Origin: Mycobacterium sp. 852013-50091_SCH5140682
GTDB taxonomy: Bacteria > Actinomycetota > Actinomycetes > Mycobacteriales > Mycobacteriaceae
Direction of reading: 5' to 3'
DNA: 64,000 bases
NCBI RefSeq assembly: GCF_001665685.1
Contig: NZ_LZTB01000035.1
Coordinates: 62,001-126,000 of the forward strand
Below the pieces are notes generated by a model. The model saw only the letters and a program-made list of their open reading frames with translations, was not told the DNA's origin and made no database searches. Of this stretch, positions 18,182 to 27,550 are shown in pieces (positions within the stretch are counted from its first letter, which is position 1; the number at the start of each line of letters is the position of its first letter). Both the position numbers and the translations under genes were made by a program.

Positions 18182-18948
18182 TCATTGCCTTAAGAAGGTG
18201 CGGAGCTCGGAGGTGACCAGCGAGGCCGCCTCTAACGCCGTCCAGTGGCCAATATCGCTGGCAATCTTCATCTTTGCCGACGGATGGACAGCAGCCAGGT
18301 CCTGGCTGACCTGAGGTGGTCCCACCTTATCCTCACTGCCGGTGATGAGGAGCAACGGAGTACTGGAGCTAATCGGGTGCGGCTCACCTGAGTTCGCGAG
18401 AGCCTCGCAGTTCCGTGCGTAGCCTTCTGCATCTTGACGCATCACGAGCTCACGGACAAATGCCGCAATCTCCGGTCTGCTTCTTCGCGTCTCAGCCGAT
18501 AGTGCCTTGGCGATGATGCCTGGAGCAATCGCTGCCATTCCGCCGTTTCGTACTGTGGACGCCCGCTCGTGTTGGGCCGACCGTGCCGCATCACCGGGTT
18601 GGGCAACTGCGCCGAGCAGGACAAGACGATTGACGAGCCGCGGGTAACGGGCCGCGAGAGAGCGGGCAACCAGCGTGCCCATCGAGTGCCCTACGACGGC
18701 AACCGTGTCGTGATCGGTTGCACGGACGATGGCCGCTAGATCATCGGCGTGTGAGTCGATAGTGATGTTGTCAGATACTGGAGACCGGCCCGCTCCAGCG
18801 AGATCAACTTGGATGACGGCGTATTCCTCGGCTAGCGCCTCTGCTTGAACCTGATAGATATTCAATGTACCGCCAAGGCCGTGAATCATGAGTACTCCCG
18901 GGCCTGCACCATCAATCTCGACCGCAAGGTTTTCACTGTGACTGTCAT
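18182..18948 (-). CDS. Alpha/beta hydrolase, possible frameshift at N-terminus
   Basis: Alpha/beta-hydrolase fold of 3-oxoadipate enol-lactonase type. The oxyanion region is HGLGGT, the nucleophile elbow GHSMGT, the acid probably the Asp in GSEDKVGPP, and the base His in DIGHWTALE near the C-terminus. In the main frame the nearest upstream ATG is at 19003, giving an atypical leader. In the next frame an ATG at 18948 reads MTVTVKTL and, after a one-base shift near the AAAACC run (about 18929-18934), joins AVEIDGAGPG, a normal family start. The gene is therefore either frameshifted or starts at 19003. Substrate unknown; an ester or lactone is likely. Confidence 0.75.
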
Positions 18949-20113
18949 GATGCTCTTCTGAGTAGGGGGTTGCGGCCTTGGGGCCAGTCGCGCAGTTGCG
19001 CAAGAAGTGGTGCCGGCACTGCAGCCAGATGCCGCCAAACTACAACTGCGACAACACATAAACATCCATATTATCAACCTGATTACCGATAACGCATACA
19101 GGAACCGACCGTGTCCTCATACCTTGGCGCCCATCACACCGTCAGTGGGTTCACGTCCGTGTCAGTCGCCCCTCAAGCACGTGTGAAAAGACACGCGCAC
19201 AAGGGAAGGATAGCGACTAACTAACGCCCTCCGATGAAGGCGACACCTCAAGTGTCCCAGATCAGTTGAATAGTCCGCACCTTGTGCGCCAACAACACCG
19301 TCCGAAGTGCCGATCATCGACGAGCTCTTTGCATTCGGAGGAGGTACTAGCAGACCCACAACCTAAGGTTGGCGCGTCCCTCCATGTCTCACAAGCCAAA
19401 AACTGCCTCATTTAGGGAGGATCCGGCCATCGACGACGTGACCGTTGTCGGTTACCTAGGGGTGCGGAGCATCTGGATGCTAGCAAATCTGATCCTGGCA
19501 CAGGCCCCGTCTAACCCTGTTCACATTCGGAGTCGCTGGTCCCGCTGCAGATCTCAACGCAGCCCTCCAGTTCAACGCAAAGCGCATCTCAGCCATGTTG
19601 CGCTTCCACAGCAAGGTCGCCATGCCGGGAGGATCTGCTCATCTATCCACCGGTGGTCCTGGGAACGAATCAACAGCAATGAACCTGAGAGCGCTTCTGC
19701 TCGGATGGGCGACGCGGTGAGCGCTTTCCGACGATCGGCTAGTCGGCGAGATGCCTGTTGAGCGCCGTAGCCACGTCGCGATAGGTCGCAACGCGGGCTG
19801 GCCTCCCACGTCCTTCCCTTGCCAGCCCAGCGGCCAATGGCGCATCGTGCTCACCGTCGGGCTCTAACAGCACATGCAGCTCGTTGTAGTGGGCCGCGAC
19901 CGTTCTGGGATCGGGACCAGCATTGTGGACGACAGCAGACAGCAGCAAGATCGATCGACGCCTTAATGACGAGCGCGCGAGCTCGGCCTGCGCACCTTCC
20001 AAACCAGAGGACATTTTCATCAGTCCTCTGGCCGGGATCCTTGGGAGGCGATCGAGAACCGTGGTGGCTGATTGCTGCGAGTCAAAGGACTTCCCTAATG
20101 CAGTGGGATTCCG
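18949..20113 (+). other. Gene-poor stretch with decayed sequence
   Basis: Apart from a weak hypothetical frame on the minus strand (19739-20020) I find no intact gene. A plus-strand segment around 19510-19730 weakly resembles the middle of an SDR (GVAGPAADLNAALQFNA) but is too degraded to call. The region leads into the SDR C-terminal fragment at 20114. Confidence 0.4.
19739..20020 (-). CDS. Hypothetical protein or gene remnant
   Basis: The last 93 codons of a longer open frame read like real protein: ELARSSLRRRSILLLSAVVH, then PRTVAAHYNELHVLLEPDG and ATYRDVATALNRHLAD. I do not recognise the family. The upstream part of the frame (to 20221) is antisense to the SDR fragment and looks non-coding, so this may be the tail of a truncated gene. 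There is no convincing ribosome-binding site before the internal ATG. Confidence 0.3.
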   Translation of the reverse strand: MKMSSGLEGAQAELARSSLRRRSILLLSAVVHNAGPDPRTVAAHYNELHVLLEPDGEHDAPLAAGLAREGRGRPARVATYRDVATALNRHLAD

Positions 20114-20324
20114 GTGAACTCCGTCCATCCCGGTCTGATCACCACACCGCTGACCGACGCTCAGGATCCCGCCTTCTCGGCCGAGCTCGTTCCCTGCGAC
20201 TCCGTTGGGCCGCGCGGGCACGGCTGCGGAAGTGGCTGCTGCAGTGGCCTTTCTGGCCAGCAGTGAGGCCTCCTACATCACCGGCGCCGAGCTGATGGTG
20301 GACGGCGGCTTCACCGCGGCGTGA
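20114..20324 (+). pseudogene. SDR C-terminal remnant with frameshift
   Basis: The frame opens as [20 protein letters not shown] and FSAELVP. After a net one-base shift near 20200 it continues as [35 protein letters not shown] and a TGA at 20322. This is the last 70 residues of a classical SDR; the cofactor-binding and catalytic parts are missing. Confidence 0.7.
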
Positions 20325-20331
20325 GCACACA

Positions 20332-20367
20332 CCTACGGCCGCGGCAGATCTCTGCCGCGGCCGTAGG
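20332..20367. terminator. Strong perfect hairpin between convergent genes
   Basis: Perfect 17-base arms at 20332-20348 and 20351-20367 with a 2-base loop (arm contains CTACGGCCGCGGCAGA). It lies between the SDR remnant (plus, ending 20324) and the ABC permease stop (minus, 20381). No long T-run follows on either strand, as is common for actinobacterial terminators. It probably ends the sugar-transporter transcript. Confidence 0.75.
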
Positions 20368-20380
20368 GCGTTTCAGATGT

Positions 20381-21556
20381 TCAGCCGCCAACGTTTCGGC
20401 GCGTGAGGTATCCGTCGATCCCGACGGCCAGTACCAGGATTAGGCCTTTGACCACGTTCTGGGCGTAGCTCGACACGCCGAGAAGAGACATACCGTTGTC
20501 GATCGTCGCCAACAGGAATGCGCCCAGAATGGCCCCCTGGATTGAACCGACGCCGCCGCGAAGTGAGTTGCCGCCGATGACAGCGGCCGCAATGGCCACC
20601 AGCTCCAGACTGTAACCGGAGTCCGCTGTGGAAGTGGACAACCGCGCGGTGAGCATGACGCCGGCGATCCCGTAGATCGCTCCCATAAGGATGAACCCCA
20701 ACAACACGGTGCGCCCGGCACTGACACCGGCGAAGGCTGCTGCCTCCGGGTTGGACCCCACCAGGAACGCCCGTCGACCGAACTTCGCCCTGGTCATCAC
20801 GATGGTTAACACGATGCCGACGGCAGCGATCCACAGCAGTGCATTCGGCAGCCCCACTTTGCCGTATGCCACCCACAGCAGCCCCGCGGCGCACAGCACA
20901 CCGGCCACCGCCGGCGCCACCAGGCCGATACCGAGGGAGCGGTTCTCGCGAACCTTCGTCAACGTCACCAGGAAGCAGGCCAGTACCACCGCCACCGACA
21001 GCAGGATGCCCACCATGTTCGATAGCCGTCCCTCGGTCAGGCTCGAGAACGCGGAGGGCACCGGCCCCACTGCCACCGCGTTGGTCCACATCAGGCCGAC
21101 GCCGCGCCACAGCAGCAGACCCGCGAGTGTCACCACGAAGGCGGGTACGCCGAAGCGGACCACCACCACACCTTGCAACAGTCCCATGACCACGCCGACG
21201 CACACCGAGGCCAGAATGGTCGACACGAGGTCCCAACCGGCCACTTGGCACTGTGCGGCAACGAGTCCGGTGAAGAACACCGCGCTGCCGATAGACAGGT
21301 CGATCTCTCCCATGATGATCAGGACCGCCACCCCGGAGGCGATGACGGCGATGACCGCGGTCTGGCGCAGCAGCAGGGAGGCGTTGGTGGTGGTGATGAA
21401 AAGGCCACCCGAGGCGTAGTCGAAGTACAGGATGAGGGCCAGCGCTGCTACCAGCAGCACCGTCGCCCTGGAGGTGAAGGCGCCCAGCAACCGCGCGGTG
21501 CGGGGTACCGGCGCCGGGGTGAGGGTGGTGGCGACCTTTTCCGATGATGTGGTCAT
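20381..21556 (-). CDS. Sugar-type ABC transporter permease (XylH/RbsC family)
   Basis: A 391-residue hydrophobic protein with about ten predicted membrane segments. It has the family hallmark GEIDLSIGS near residue 84 and a C-terminal VIGGNSLRGGVGS followed by GAFLLATIDNGMSLL. It forms the membrane channel for a carbohydrate or polyol importer with the ATPase and binding protein upstream. The ATG lies 1 base after the ATPase stop, so the genes are translationally coupled. Length and the large loop between helices 5 and 6 fit the xylose-type branch. Confidence 0.93.
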   Translation of the reverse strand: MTTSSEKVATTLTPAPVPRTARLLGAFTSRATVLLVAALALILYFDYASGGLFITTTNASLLLRQTAVIAVIASGVAVLIIMGEIDLSIGSAVFFTGLVAAQCQVAGWDLVSTILASVCVGVVMGLLQGVVVVRFGVPAFVVTLAGLLLWRGVGLMWTNAVAVGPVPSAFSSLTEGRLSNMVGILLSVAVVLACFLVTLTKVRENRSLGIGLVAPAVAGVLCAAGLLWVAYGKVGLPNALLWIAAVGIVLTIVMTRAKFGRRAFLVGSNPEAAAFAGVSAGRTVLLGFILMGAIYGIAGVMLTARLSTSTADSGYSLELVAIAAAVIGGNSLRGGVGSIQGAILGAFLLATIDNGMSLLGVSSYAQNVVKGLILVLAVGIDGYLTRRNVGG

Positions 21557-21557
21557 G

Positions 21558-23084
21558 TCATGCTCCCGTGGCTGCGGATAAGAGTTCGTGTGCGCCTGCG
21601 GCGCCCGGAAATTCGCCGGTGATGCGGCCCTTGTACATCACCAGGACGCGGTCACATTCGGTCCGCACCTCGTCGACGTCACTGGAGATCAGCAGGACTC
21701 CGACGCCGAGATCCCGGGCGAACGTTCGGATCAGTCCGTAGATGTCACGTCGTGCGCCGACGTCGACTCCGATGGTCGGTTCATCGAGAATCAGCACTTT
21801 CAGGCCGTCGATCAAGCACCGCCCTAGGAGCACCTTCTGCTGGTTGCCGCCACTGAGTGCCGTCATCTGACTGTCCGCCCGCGGCGGGCGGACTCCGAGC
21901 TTGGTGATCAGGTCCTTGGCGCGGCGCCGTTCCCTGCCCTGGTCCACGAAAAGCCACCCAAGACTGTGCTGTTCGATCATTGAGGCGTTGAGGTTGGTGG
22001 CGACGTCATGGCCGCCGATGACACCCTGTGACTTGCGGTCTTCCACCAGGAGGGTGAGTCCGCGCCGGATCGCCTGCATGGTGTTGCGGGGCAGCCCGGT
22101 CACACCGGCGATCTCACACTCTCCACCGACGTGTCCGGGCCAGGCGCCGAAGATCGCCTGCCCCAGTTCGGTGCGACCGGCACCGACCAGGCCGTACAAC
22201 CCGACGATCTCTCCGGGATGCACGTCCAGGCTGGCATCCACCACCCGGGGTGGGCGTACCTTGTCGTTGCTTGCCACGGTGAGGTTCCGCACTCGCAGAA
22301 CAGGTTGGCCTGCCCTGGACGGCGCCCGACCGGTCTCAGCCAGTGGCTCCACCGACTCCAGTTCGGCACCGAGCATCGCCGACACCAGTTTCGAACGCAC
22401 CGGCAGAGATTCGAATTCTGACACCAGTTTGCCGTTGCGTAACACGATGGTCCGCTGCGCCACCCGGTCCAGCTCGTCGAGCCGGTGCGTGATGTAGAGA
22501 ATGCCGACCCCGGACTCACGCACGGCGGCCACGTGATCCAGCAGTACGGCCGACTCGGCTTCGGTCAACGCCGCGGTCGGCTCATCGAGGATCAGGACTT
22601 TCGCTGACCGGTGCAGCGCGGACGCAAGCACGATCAGACGGCGTTCCGACGGCGAGAGTGCCTGAGCTTTCGAACGCGGGTCGATGTCCAGGTCGAAGAT
22701 CCGCAGCGCCTCCCGCGCCTGCTCTTCAGCAGCTCGCCGGTCATACATCCCGAAACGTCCAGGGAGTTCGGCGACGAACATGTTCTCGGCGATCGTCAGG
22801 TGCGGGACGACGTGCAGTTCCTGCGGGACCATGACGACGCCGGCGTCCTCCCCGGCGCGGACGGATCCGAATTCTGCTGCGGTGCCGCCAAGTTTGACGG
22901 TGCCCTCGTAGGTTCCATGCGGGGTCAGCCCGGCGATGATCTTCATCAGGCTGGACTTCCCTGCGCCGTTCTCGCCCAGTACCGCCAGGGCTTCCCCGGC
23001 GCGCAGGGTCAACCCGACGTCATCGAGAACGGTGCTCGGTCCATAGGTCTTCGTCAGGCCCCGGCACTCCAGCAGATCAGGCAC
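21558..23084 (-). CDS. Sugar ABC transporter ATP-binding protein (two NBDs)
   Basis: A 508-residue duplicated ATPase of the RbsA/XylG/MglA group. The first half has Walker A GENGAGKSS, signature LSPSERR and Walker B LILDEPTAAL. The second half has a degenerate Walker A (GLVGAGRTE), signature LSGGNQQKVLLGR and LILDEPTIGVD, as is normal for this family. The GTG start overlaps the end of the binding-protein gene by 8 bases. It energises uptake together with the permease. Confidence 0.94.
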   Translation of the reverse strand: MPDLLECRGLTKTYGPSTVLDDVGLTLRAGEALAVLGENGAGKSSLMKIIAGLTPHGTYEGTVKLGGTAAEFGSVRAGEDAGVVMVPQELHVVPHLTIAENMFVAELPGRFGMYDRRAAEEQAREALRIFDLDIDPRSKAQALSPSERRLIVLASALHRSAKVLILDEPTAALTEAESAVLLDHVAAVRESGVGILYITHRLDELDRVAQRTIVLRNGKLVSEFESLPVRSKLVSAMLGAELESVEPLAETGRAPSRAGQPVLRVRNLTVASNDKVRPPRVVDASLDVHPGEIVGLYGLVGAGRTELGQAIFGAWPGHVGGECEIAGVTGLPRNTMQAIRRGLTLLVEDRKSQGVIGGHDVATNLNASMIEQHSLGWLFVDQGRERRRAKDLITKLGVRPPRADSQMTALSGGNQQKVLLGRCLIDGLKVLILDEPTIGVDVGARRDIYGLIRTFARDLGVGVLLISSDVDEVRTECDRVLVMYKGRITGEFPGAAGAHELLSAATGA

Positions 23085-24123
23085 AGTGGGCCGAGTTCGG
23101 GCCGTACACCTGCTCGACGCTTGCCCATCCGGCCGGTGCGATGGTGGTAACGAATTCGCACAGGTTGGCGGCGTCGACGTTGGTCAGTTTCATGTAATGG
23201 GTCTTGACACCATCGACGGTGTCATCGGGCTGTGGAACTTCACCGTGTGAGGCCAGCGCGTGTGCGATATCAGCCGCCGACGACGCACCGGAGTCGATGT
23301 GCGTCCACACCGTCTCGCTCTGCCGCCCGGTCGCGATATTGGCGAGACTGGGCACGCTTCCGTCGGTTCCGGTCACATAGACGTGCCTGGAGATCCCCGC
23401 CGTCTTGAGCGCCTGGGCCACACCTTGGGCGCCGTAATCCCAGGACACGATGAACGCATCGATGTTGTTGCCGTTGTCCAACAACGCGGCCTCGGCGTAC
23501 CGCTGCGCCTGTGCGGAGTCCCAGGCCGGAGTCCACTGGTCGTAGACGACATTGACACCCGGCTTGTTGCGCAGCAAATCGTCATACGCCCTACCTATAC
23601 CCTGAGCGACACTGGTTGACCGGTCGCCGCGGATGATCGCGTAGTTTCCCGTGGGCACTGCTGCCAGGGCCGACTCCACGTGCATCTTGCCTGCCTCGTA
23701 GTTGTTTCGTTCCACTGCGTAATCCGCCGTCGCTCCGGTGACGCCGACGTCGTAGGTGATGACTTTGACCCCCTGGCTCTGCGCCCGGGTCACCAGTGCC
23801 GCTGCCGCCGTGCTGTCCACGGGCCCCAGCACAAGGACGTCGATACCCTGCTGCAGCATGGTCTCCACATCGCTGGTCTGTTTGGAGGTGCTGTAGTTGG
23901 CGTAATTCACGATCACCTTGTCCCCGTGCTTGCCAGCCTGTTCCTCAAAGGTCTTGGCCTCAAAGCCCCAGCGGGCCTGGTTCTGGCTCGGGAAGTCGAC
24001 ACCGATCAGGTAGCCGCCCCCCTTACTGCCCTGCGAGGCCGGGTTCGCGCATGCAGTGGCGGAGACAGCCAGAACGGCGGCCGCCAGGACATGCAGACCG
24101 CGGGGTCGGATATTTTTGGGCAC
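23077..24123 (-). CDS. Sugar ABC transporter substrate-binding lipoprotein
   Basis: A 348-residue periplasmic-binding protein of the ribose/xylose type. The signal sequence MPKNIRPRGLHVLAAAVLAV runs into SATAC, a lipobox with Cys25. Mature blocks include GVDFPSQNQARWGFEAKTF, VLVLGPVDSTAAAAL, GVKVITYDVGV and YVTGTDGSVPSL. It captures a monosaccharide or polyol outside the membrane. The start is GTG with AGAGG 7 bases upstream. It is the first gene of the transporter operon; a VOC gene and a perfect inverted repeat lie just upstream. Confidence 0.92.
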   Translation of the reverse strand: MPKNIRPRGLHVLAAAVLAVSATACANPASQGSKGGGYLIGVDFPSQNQARWGFEAKTFEEQAGKHGDKVIVNYANYSTSKQTSDVETMLQQGIDVLVLGPVDSTAAAALVTRAQSQGVKVITYDVGVTGATADYAVERNNYEAGKMHVESALAAVPTGNYAIIRGDRSTSVAQGIGRAYDDLLRNKPGVNVVYDQWTPAWDSAQAQRYAEAALLDNGNNIDAFIVSWDYGAQGVAQALKTAGISRHVYVTGTDGSVPSLANIATGRQSETVWTHIDSGASSAADIAHALASHGEVPQPDDTVDGVKTHYMKLTNVDAANLCEFVTTIAPAGWASVEQVYGPNSAHCA

Positions 24124-24162
24124 GACAAAGCCTCTCTAGGTGAGATGTGGTGTGAAAGGGAT

Positions 24163-24179
24163 CCGACGCCCGGCGTCGG
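24163..24179. repeat. Perfect inverted repeat upstream of sugar-transporter operon
   Basis: CCGACGCC and GGCGTCGG flank a single C. It lies 40 bases before the binding-protein start and 81 bases after the VOC stop. It could be an operator for the transporter operon or a weak hairpin ending the VOC transcript; the sequence does not decide. Confidence 0.55.
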
Positions 24180-24259
24180 GATGTAGGGGTCCATGTCCTC
24201 CGCCAACGCCTCGGATCCGCTTGTCCGCCAGGCGGTCAGCGGCAACGTGGTGGTCACGT

Positions 24260-24754
24260 CTACTCGACGCCCTCGTGCGCCAAGCGGTAGCGGATCGCCG
24301 ACGGGATGCGCATCTCGTCCCAGTTCAAGATCTCTTGGAACTCGAGGATGTTGCCGTCGGGGTCTTTTGCGTAGGTGGTCCGGACACCGAACACCGACAC
24401 CGGTTTGGTGGTGAACTCGACGCCCGCGGCCAGCAGCCGTTCGTACTCATTGTCGACGTCCACCACGTCGACACAGATGTGGGTAATGCCGTGGTCGCAC
24501 GCGCGGAGCGTTGGATCCTTGGGCCTTCCGACGGGGTTGTGGTACTCGAACAGTTCGAGGTGGGTGTTTCCGGTCCACAGCATCACGAAGCGGGCTGCAG
24601 AATCCTCAAAGCCCACGATCGCATCCATGTCGGGACGGCCCTGCTCCCACTGTCCGCCTGCCCGCTCCTCAAAGCCCAGCAGATTGCAGTAGAAGTCTTT
24701 GAGCCGGTCGAGATCCGTTGTGGTGATTCCGGTGTGGTGCAAACCGAGGAACAT
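24260..24754 (-). CDS. VOC-family (glyoxalase-fold) protein
   Basis: A 164-residue protein with paired beta-alpha-beta-beta-beta modules: LHHTGITTTDLDRLKDFYC at the start with His6, THLELFEY with a Glu ligand, GITHICVDVVD with His, and DPDGNILEFQEI with Glu. These are the four usual metal ligands of vicinal-oxygen-chelate enzymes. Candidates are isomerase, dioxygenase or epimerase. AAAGG lies 8 bases before the ATG. It lies between an SDR pseudogene and the sugar importer, so it may act on an imported substrate. Confidence 0.85.
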   Translation of the reverse strand: MFLGLHHTGITTTDLDRLKDFYCNLLGFEERAGGQWEQGRPDMDAIVGFEDSAARFVMLWTGNTHLELFEYHNPVGRPKDPTLRACDHGITHICVDVVDVDNEYERLLAAGVEFTTKPVSVFGVRTTYAKDPDGNILEFQEILNWDEMRIPSAIRYRLAHEGVE

Positions 24755-24769
24755 AGAAAGTGCCTTTCT

Positions 24770-25528
24770 CTAGACTCGTCCGAGGCCACCGTCGATGACG
24801 ATGGTTTGTGCGGTCATGTAGCCGGCGTCGTCCGACGCCAGAAATGCGACGGCTCCGACGATGTCATCGGGCGAACCGTTGCGTTTGATCGGTTGCAGGG
24901 CACGCATGTCGTCCCACTTGGCCGCACCCTCGTCGCCGGGGGCGCCGCCGATGGCACGAATGGTGGTGTCGCTGACTATCAGTCCGGGAGTCCGCCGCGT
25001 TGACGGTGATGCCGTAACCGCCGTACTCACTGCCCAGCGCGCGGGCCAGTCCGATGGCACCACCCTTGCTGGACACGTATACGGCGAGCATGGGATCAGC
25101 ACCGTTGATGTAGGCGTTGGAGGCGATGTTGACGATGCGACCTCAGCCGCGCTCCCGCATCATCGGCAGGAATGCCTTGCAGGTCAGAAACATCGATTCC
25201 TGGTTCGTTCCCAGGATTCTGCGCCAGTCGGCGAACGTGAGGTCCTCGAAGAGGAGGACGGGGAGACACCGGCGTTGTGGTCCAGGACATCCGCTCCACC
25301 GAACTCCTCGACCGCGTCGGCCAGCGTGGCGACGCCCGGCTCGGATGAGACGTCACATTCGGCCTCCAGTGCACGGACCCCGTGCGCGCGCACCAGCTCG
25401 GGGGTCTTGCTGCTCGACACCAGATCCGCCAGCACTAGGTCATGGCCTGCCCCGGCCAGCCGCACCGTGATCGCGCTGCCGAGGCCTTCTGCCGCCCCGG
25501 TCACCACCGTAACCCTGTTCTGGGTCAT
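24770..25528 (-). pseudogene. SDR oxidoreductase broken by several frameshifts
   Basis: The gene starts well at 25528 (AAAGG upstream) with TVVTGAAEGLGSAITVRLAG and DHNAGVS, then changes frame near 25262 to LLFEDLTFADWRRILGTNQE. It has an in-frame stop near 25140, continues as YVSSKGGAIGLARALGSEYG around 25080-25020, then shifts again to GLIVSDTTIRAIGG, and FLASDDAGYMTAQTIVIDGG at the C-terminus. All parts of one classical SDR are present in order in three frames. It is either a recent pseudogene or badly called sequence. Confidence 0.8.
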
Positions 25529-26218
25529 GGCTTTTCACCTTTCACGAGTCTCCGTGGATATGCTCCGCGACACAATCTGTCGGACTGCAGCTGCGACGTG
25601 TGATCAAAATAATCCTCTGAACCCCATGTGCTCAACACCACAATGTCGGTGCAGAACATCCGAGAACCGGATGGGTGATGGCCTGTCCAGCAGGGCAATT
25701 CTCTTGAAATCCCACTGGACACGGCAACACCACCGGCTCGGCGAATTGTTTCGGCCGCGGGTGGAGCCAAGGGCGTAAGCCGTGATGCCAGTGGTACTCC
25801 GCTTCGGGGTCGGCTAGGAGGTACCACCATGTCACTAACGTCAGCTCCGGTCGAAAAGCGAGCAGGTAGTTACGGGTGAGTTCTGGATGTCATGGGGCGG
25901 CAGACCGGCCGGGAGCCGCCAGCCGCCTTTGAGCGGCGGGCGAGCGACATCCCGCAGTGAACATAGCTGCGGCACCGTCTATTCGGCGCGTAGCCCTCAC
26001 CTCACCGCCCACTACGTCACTGCTAACCACGGGTTCGAACGCCAAGCCGCTGAGCAGGCGTAGACCGTGCTCGGGCAATCGTTGAAATCTGCCCGAATTT
26101 GCCCGCTCGGAATGTCTGCGGAACAGAAACCGACGCAGCACGGGAAGAGCCCGTGACGACAACCACGACTTCTTGGCTACCGAGGATCACCAACTACCGC
26201 CGGCAGGTGCCGAGTCGG
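25529..26218 (+). other. Intergenic region, no gene recognised
   Basis: About 690 bases between two minus-strand SDR genes. Several open frames exist but none shows domain or start-site support. I see no tRNA-like fold or long repeat. Confidence 0.4.
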
Positions 26219-27046
26219 CTACTTCACAACGCTGCCGGAGTCTACCCGCAACGACAGGCCCGTAACGTAGCGAGCTTCATCCGAAGCCAAGAACAACACC
26301 GCGTTCGCGATCTCAGCTGGATCGGTCCAAGTGTTCGGCAGCAGATTGAGATCTCGCAAGGGACCTTCGCAGTCGTCAGCCGTCGGATTCTCAAGATCCG
26401 GTCGAAACAGTTTGAACAGTCCCTCGTTTTGCGTCATCTCCGTCGCCACCGCGCTTGGGCAGACCGTATTGACACGGATCGAATAGGGAGCGAGCTCCTT
26501 TGCGAAAACTTGAGCCAGGCCTTCGACACCGAACTTCGACGAAGAGTAGTGGGCCATATTGGCCCTTCCCTTCATCCCCGCCTCAGACGTAATAAGGATC
26601 ATGGACCCGCCATCAGCGCCCGCGATCACGTGGGGCGTAGCGGCTTTCAACGTCTGCCAAGCCCCTTTGAGATTGACGTCAATAACTTGGTCCCATTCTT
26701 CTTCTGACAATTCCCACGCGCAACCCATCGTCAGGACTCCGGCATTGGCCACCACGATGTCGAGCCTGCCCAGCTCGGACACCCCCGTGTCTACCGCGTC
26801 CTTCAGAGCCGCGAAATCACGAACATCCGCTTTCGCCGCGACAATCCGCCGATCGAGGTCTCCGACCAACTTCACCGTCTCCGCGAGATCCTCCTCGGTA
26901 GCACCCTTGTACATTGGGCTCACCTGTTCACACACATCCACTGCGATGATGTCGGCGCCTTCAGCAGCCAGGCGCAGTGCGTGACTTCGCCCCATGCCCC
27001 GCGCAGCACCCGTGATCAGCGCGACCTTGCCCTCGACCCGTCCCAT
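26219..27046 (-). CDS. Mycofactocin-type SDR family oxidoreductase
   Basis: A 275-residue SDR. GRVEGKVALITGAARGMGRS, VANAGVL and YSSSKFGVEG (Tyr/Lys) are intact, and the end is LRVDSGSVVK. It has the insertion after strand 2 (DVCEQVSPMYKGATEEDLAE) and the insertion near the C-terminus (DLENPTADDCEG) typical of the mycofactocin-coupled, carveol-dehydrogenase-like group. In that group NAD is tightly bound and mycofactocin accepts the electrons (family knowledge). The ATG at 27046 has AAAGGA 8 bases upstream and the frame is open 14 codons earlier. No mycofactocin biosynthesis genes are in the window. Confidence 0.88.
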   Translation of the reverse strand: MGRVEGKVALITGAARGMGRSHALRLAAEGADIIAVDVCEQVSPMYKGATEEDLAETVKLVGDLDRRIVAAKADVRDFAALKDAVDTGVSELGRLDIVVANAGVLTMGCAWELSEEEWDQVIDVNLKGAWQTLKAATPHVIAGADGGSMILITSEAGMKGRANMAHYSSSKFGVEGLAQVFAKELAPYSIRVNTVCPSAVATEMTQNEGLFKLFRPDLENPTADDCEGPLRDLNLLPNTWTDPAEIANAVLFLASDEARYVTGLSLRVDSGSVVK

Positions 27047-27103
27047 GTTCTCGATCCTTTCTTCGACTTGCGACCTATCTACGATCACAGTTGTTGTTAG
27101 TTG

Positions 27104-27550
27104 CTAAACATCACTGAGCAACTCGAACAGATTGCCGTCAGGGTCCTTGCCGTACACCACGACGAGACCCGAAAACGCGCCCCCGGAGACAGATACCGGC
27201 TCCGAGACAAACTCAACGCCGCGCTCACGCAGCCGCCTGTACTCTCGCTCTACGTCATCCACCGCCAAAGCTATGTGGGGATTTCCGACGTCGTTCGTCG
27301 TGAGGGTCGCGCTATCAGCGCCCACGGGGCTGAGATACTGAATTAGCTCAATACGACTGCCGCCCAATGACATAAAGATCAGACGCATAGCTACGCCGTC
27401 GAGTCCGACAAGACCGTCAACCCAGACTTCGCCAAGCAACTCAGCCGGCTGGTCGGCCTCCGCTACGAAGCCGAGTTCTTCATAAAAGGAAACAGACGCG
27501 CTGAGATCTGACACGACAATGCCTGTGTGGTGCATAACTTTGATCGACAT
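27104..27550 (-). CDS. VOC-family protein, methylmalonyl-CoA-epimerase-like
   Basis: A 148-residue glyoxalase-fold protein: MHHTGIVVSDLSASVSFYEE with His near the start, SRIELIQYL, NPHIALAVDDVEREY and GKDPDGNLFELL. The four positions used as metal ligands in VOC enzymes (His, Glu, His, Glu) are present. The ATG at 27550 is taken because GGAAAGG lies about 11 bases before it; the ATG 9 bases earlier is too close to that site. It lies just upstream of the mycofactocin-type SDR and is probably co-transcribed with it. Confidence 0.8.
   Translation of the reverse strand: MSIKVMHHTGIVVSDLSASVSFYEELGFVAEADQPAELLGEVWVDGLVGLDGVAMRLIFMSLGGSRIELIQYLSPVGADSATLTTNDVGNPHIALAVDDVEREYRRLRERGVEFVSEPVSVSGGAFSGLVVVYGKDPDGNLFELLSDV

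Noticed and set aside
19510..19735. Possible SDR middle segment (GVAGPAADLNAALQF)
   Set aside because: The resemblance is short and lacks any catalytic motif; not enough to call a feature.
25632..25835. WWYLLADPEAEYH frame suggesting a transposase tail
   Set aside because: Only about 13 residues resemble IS110-type C-termini, and nothing around it continues the match.
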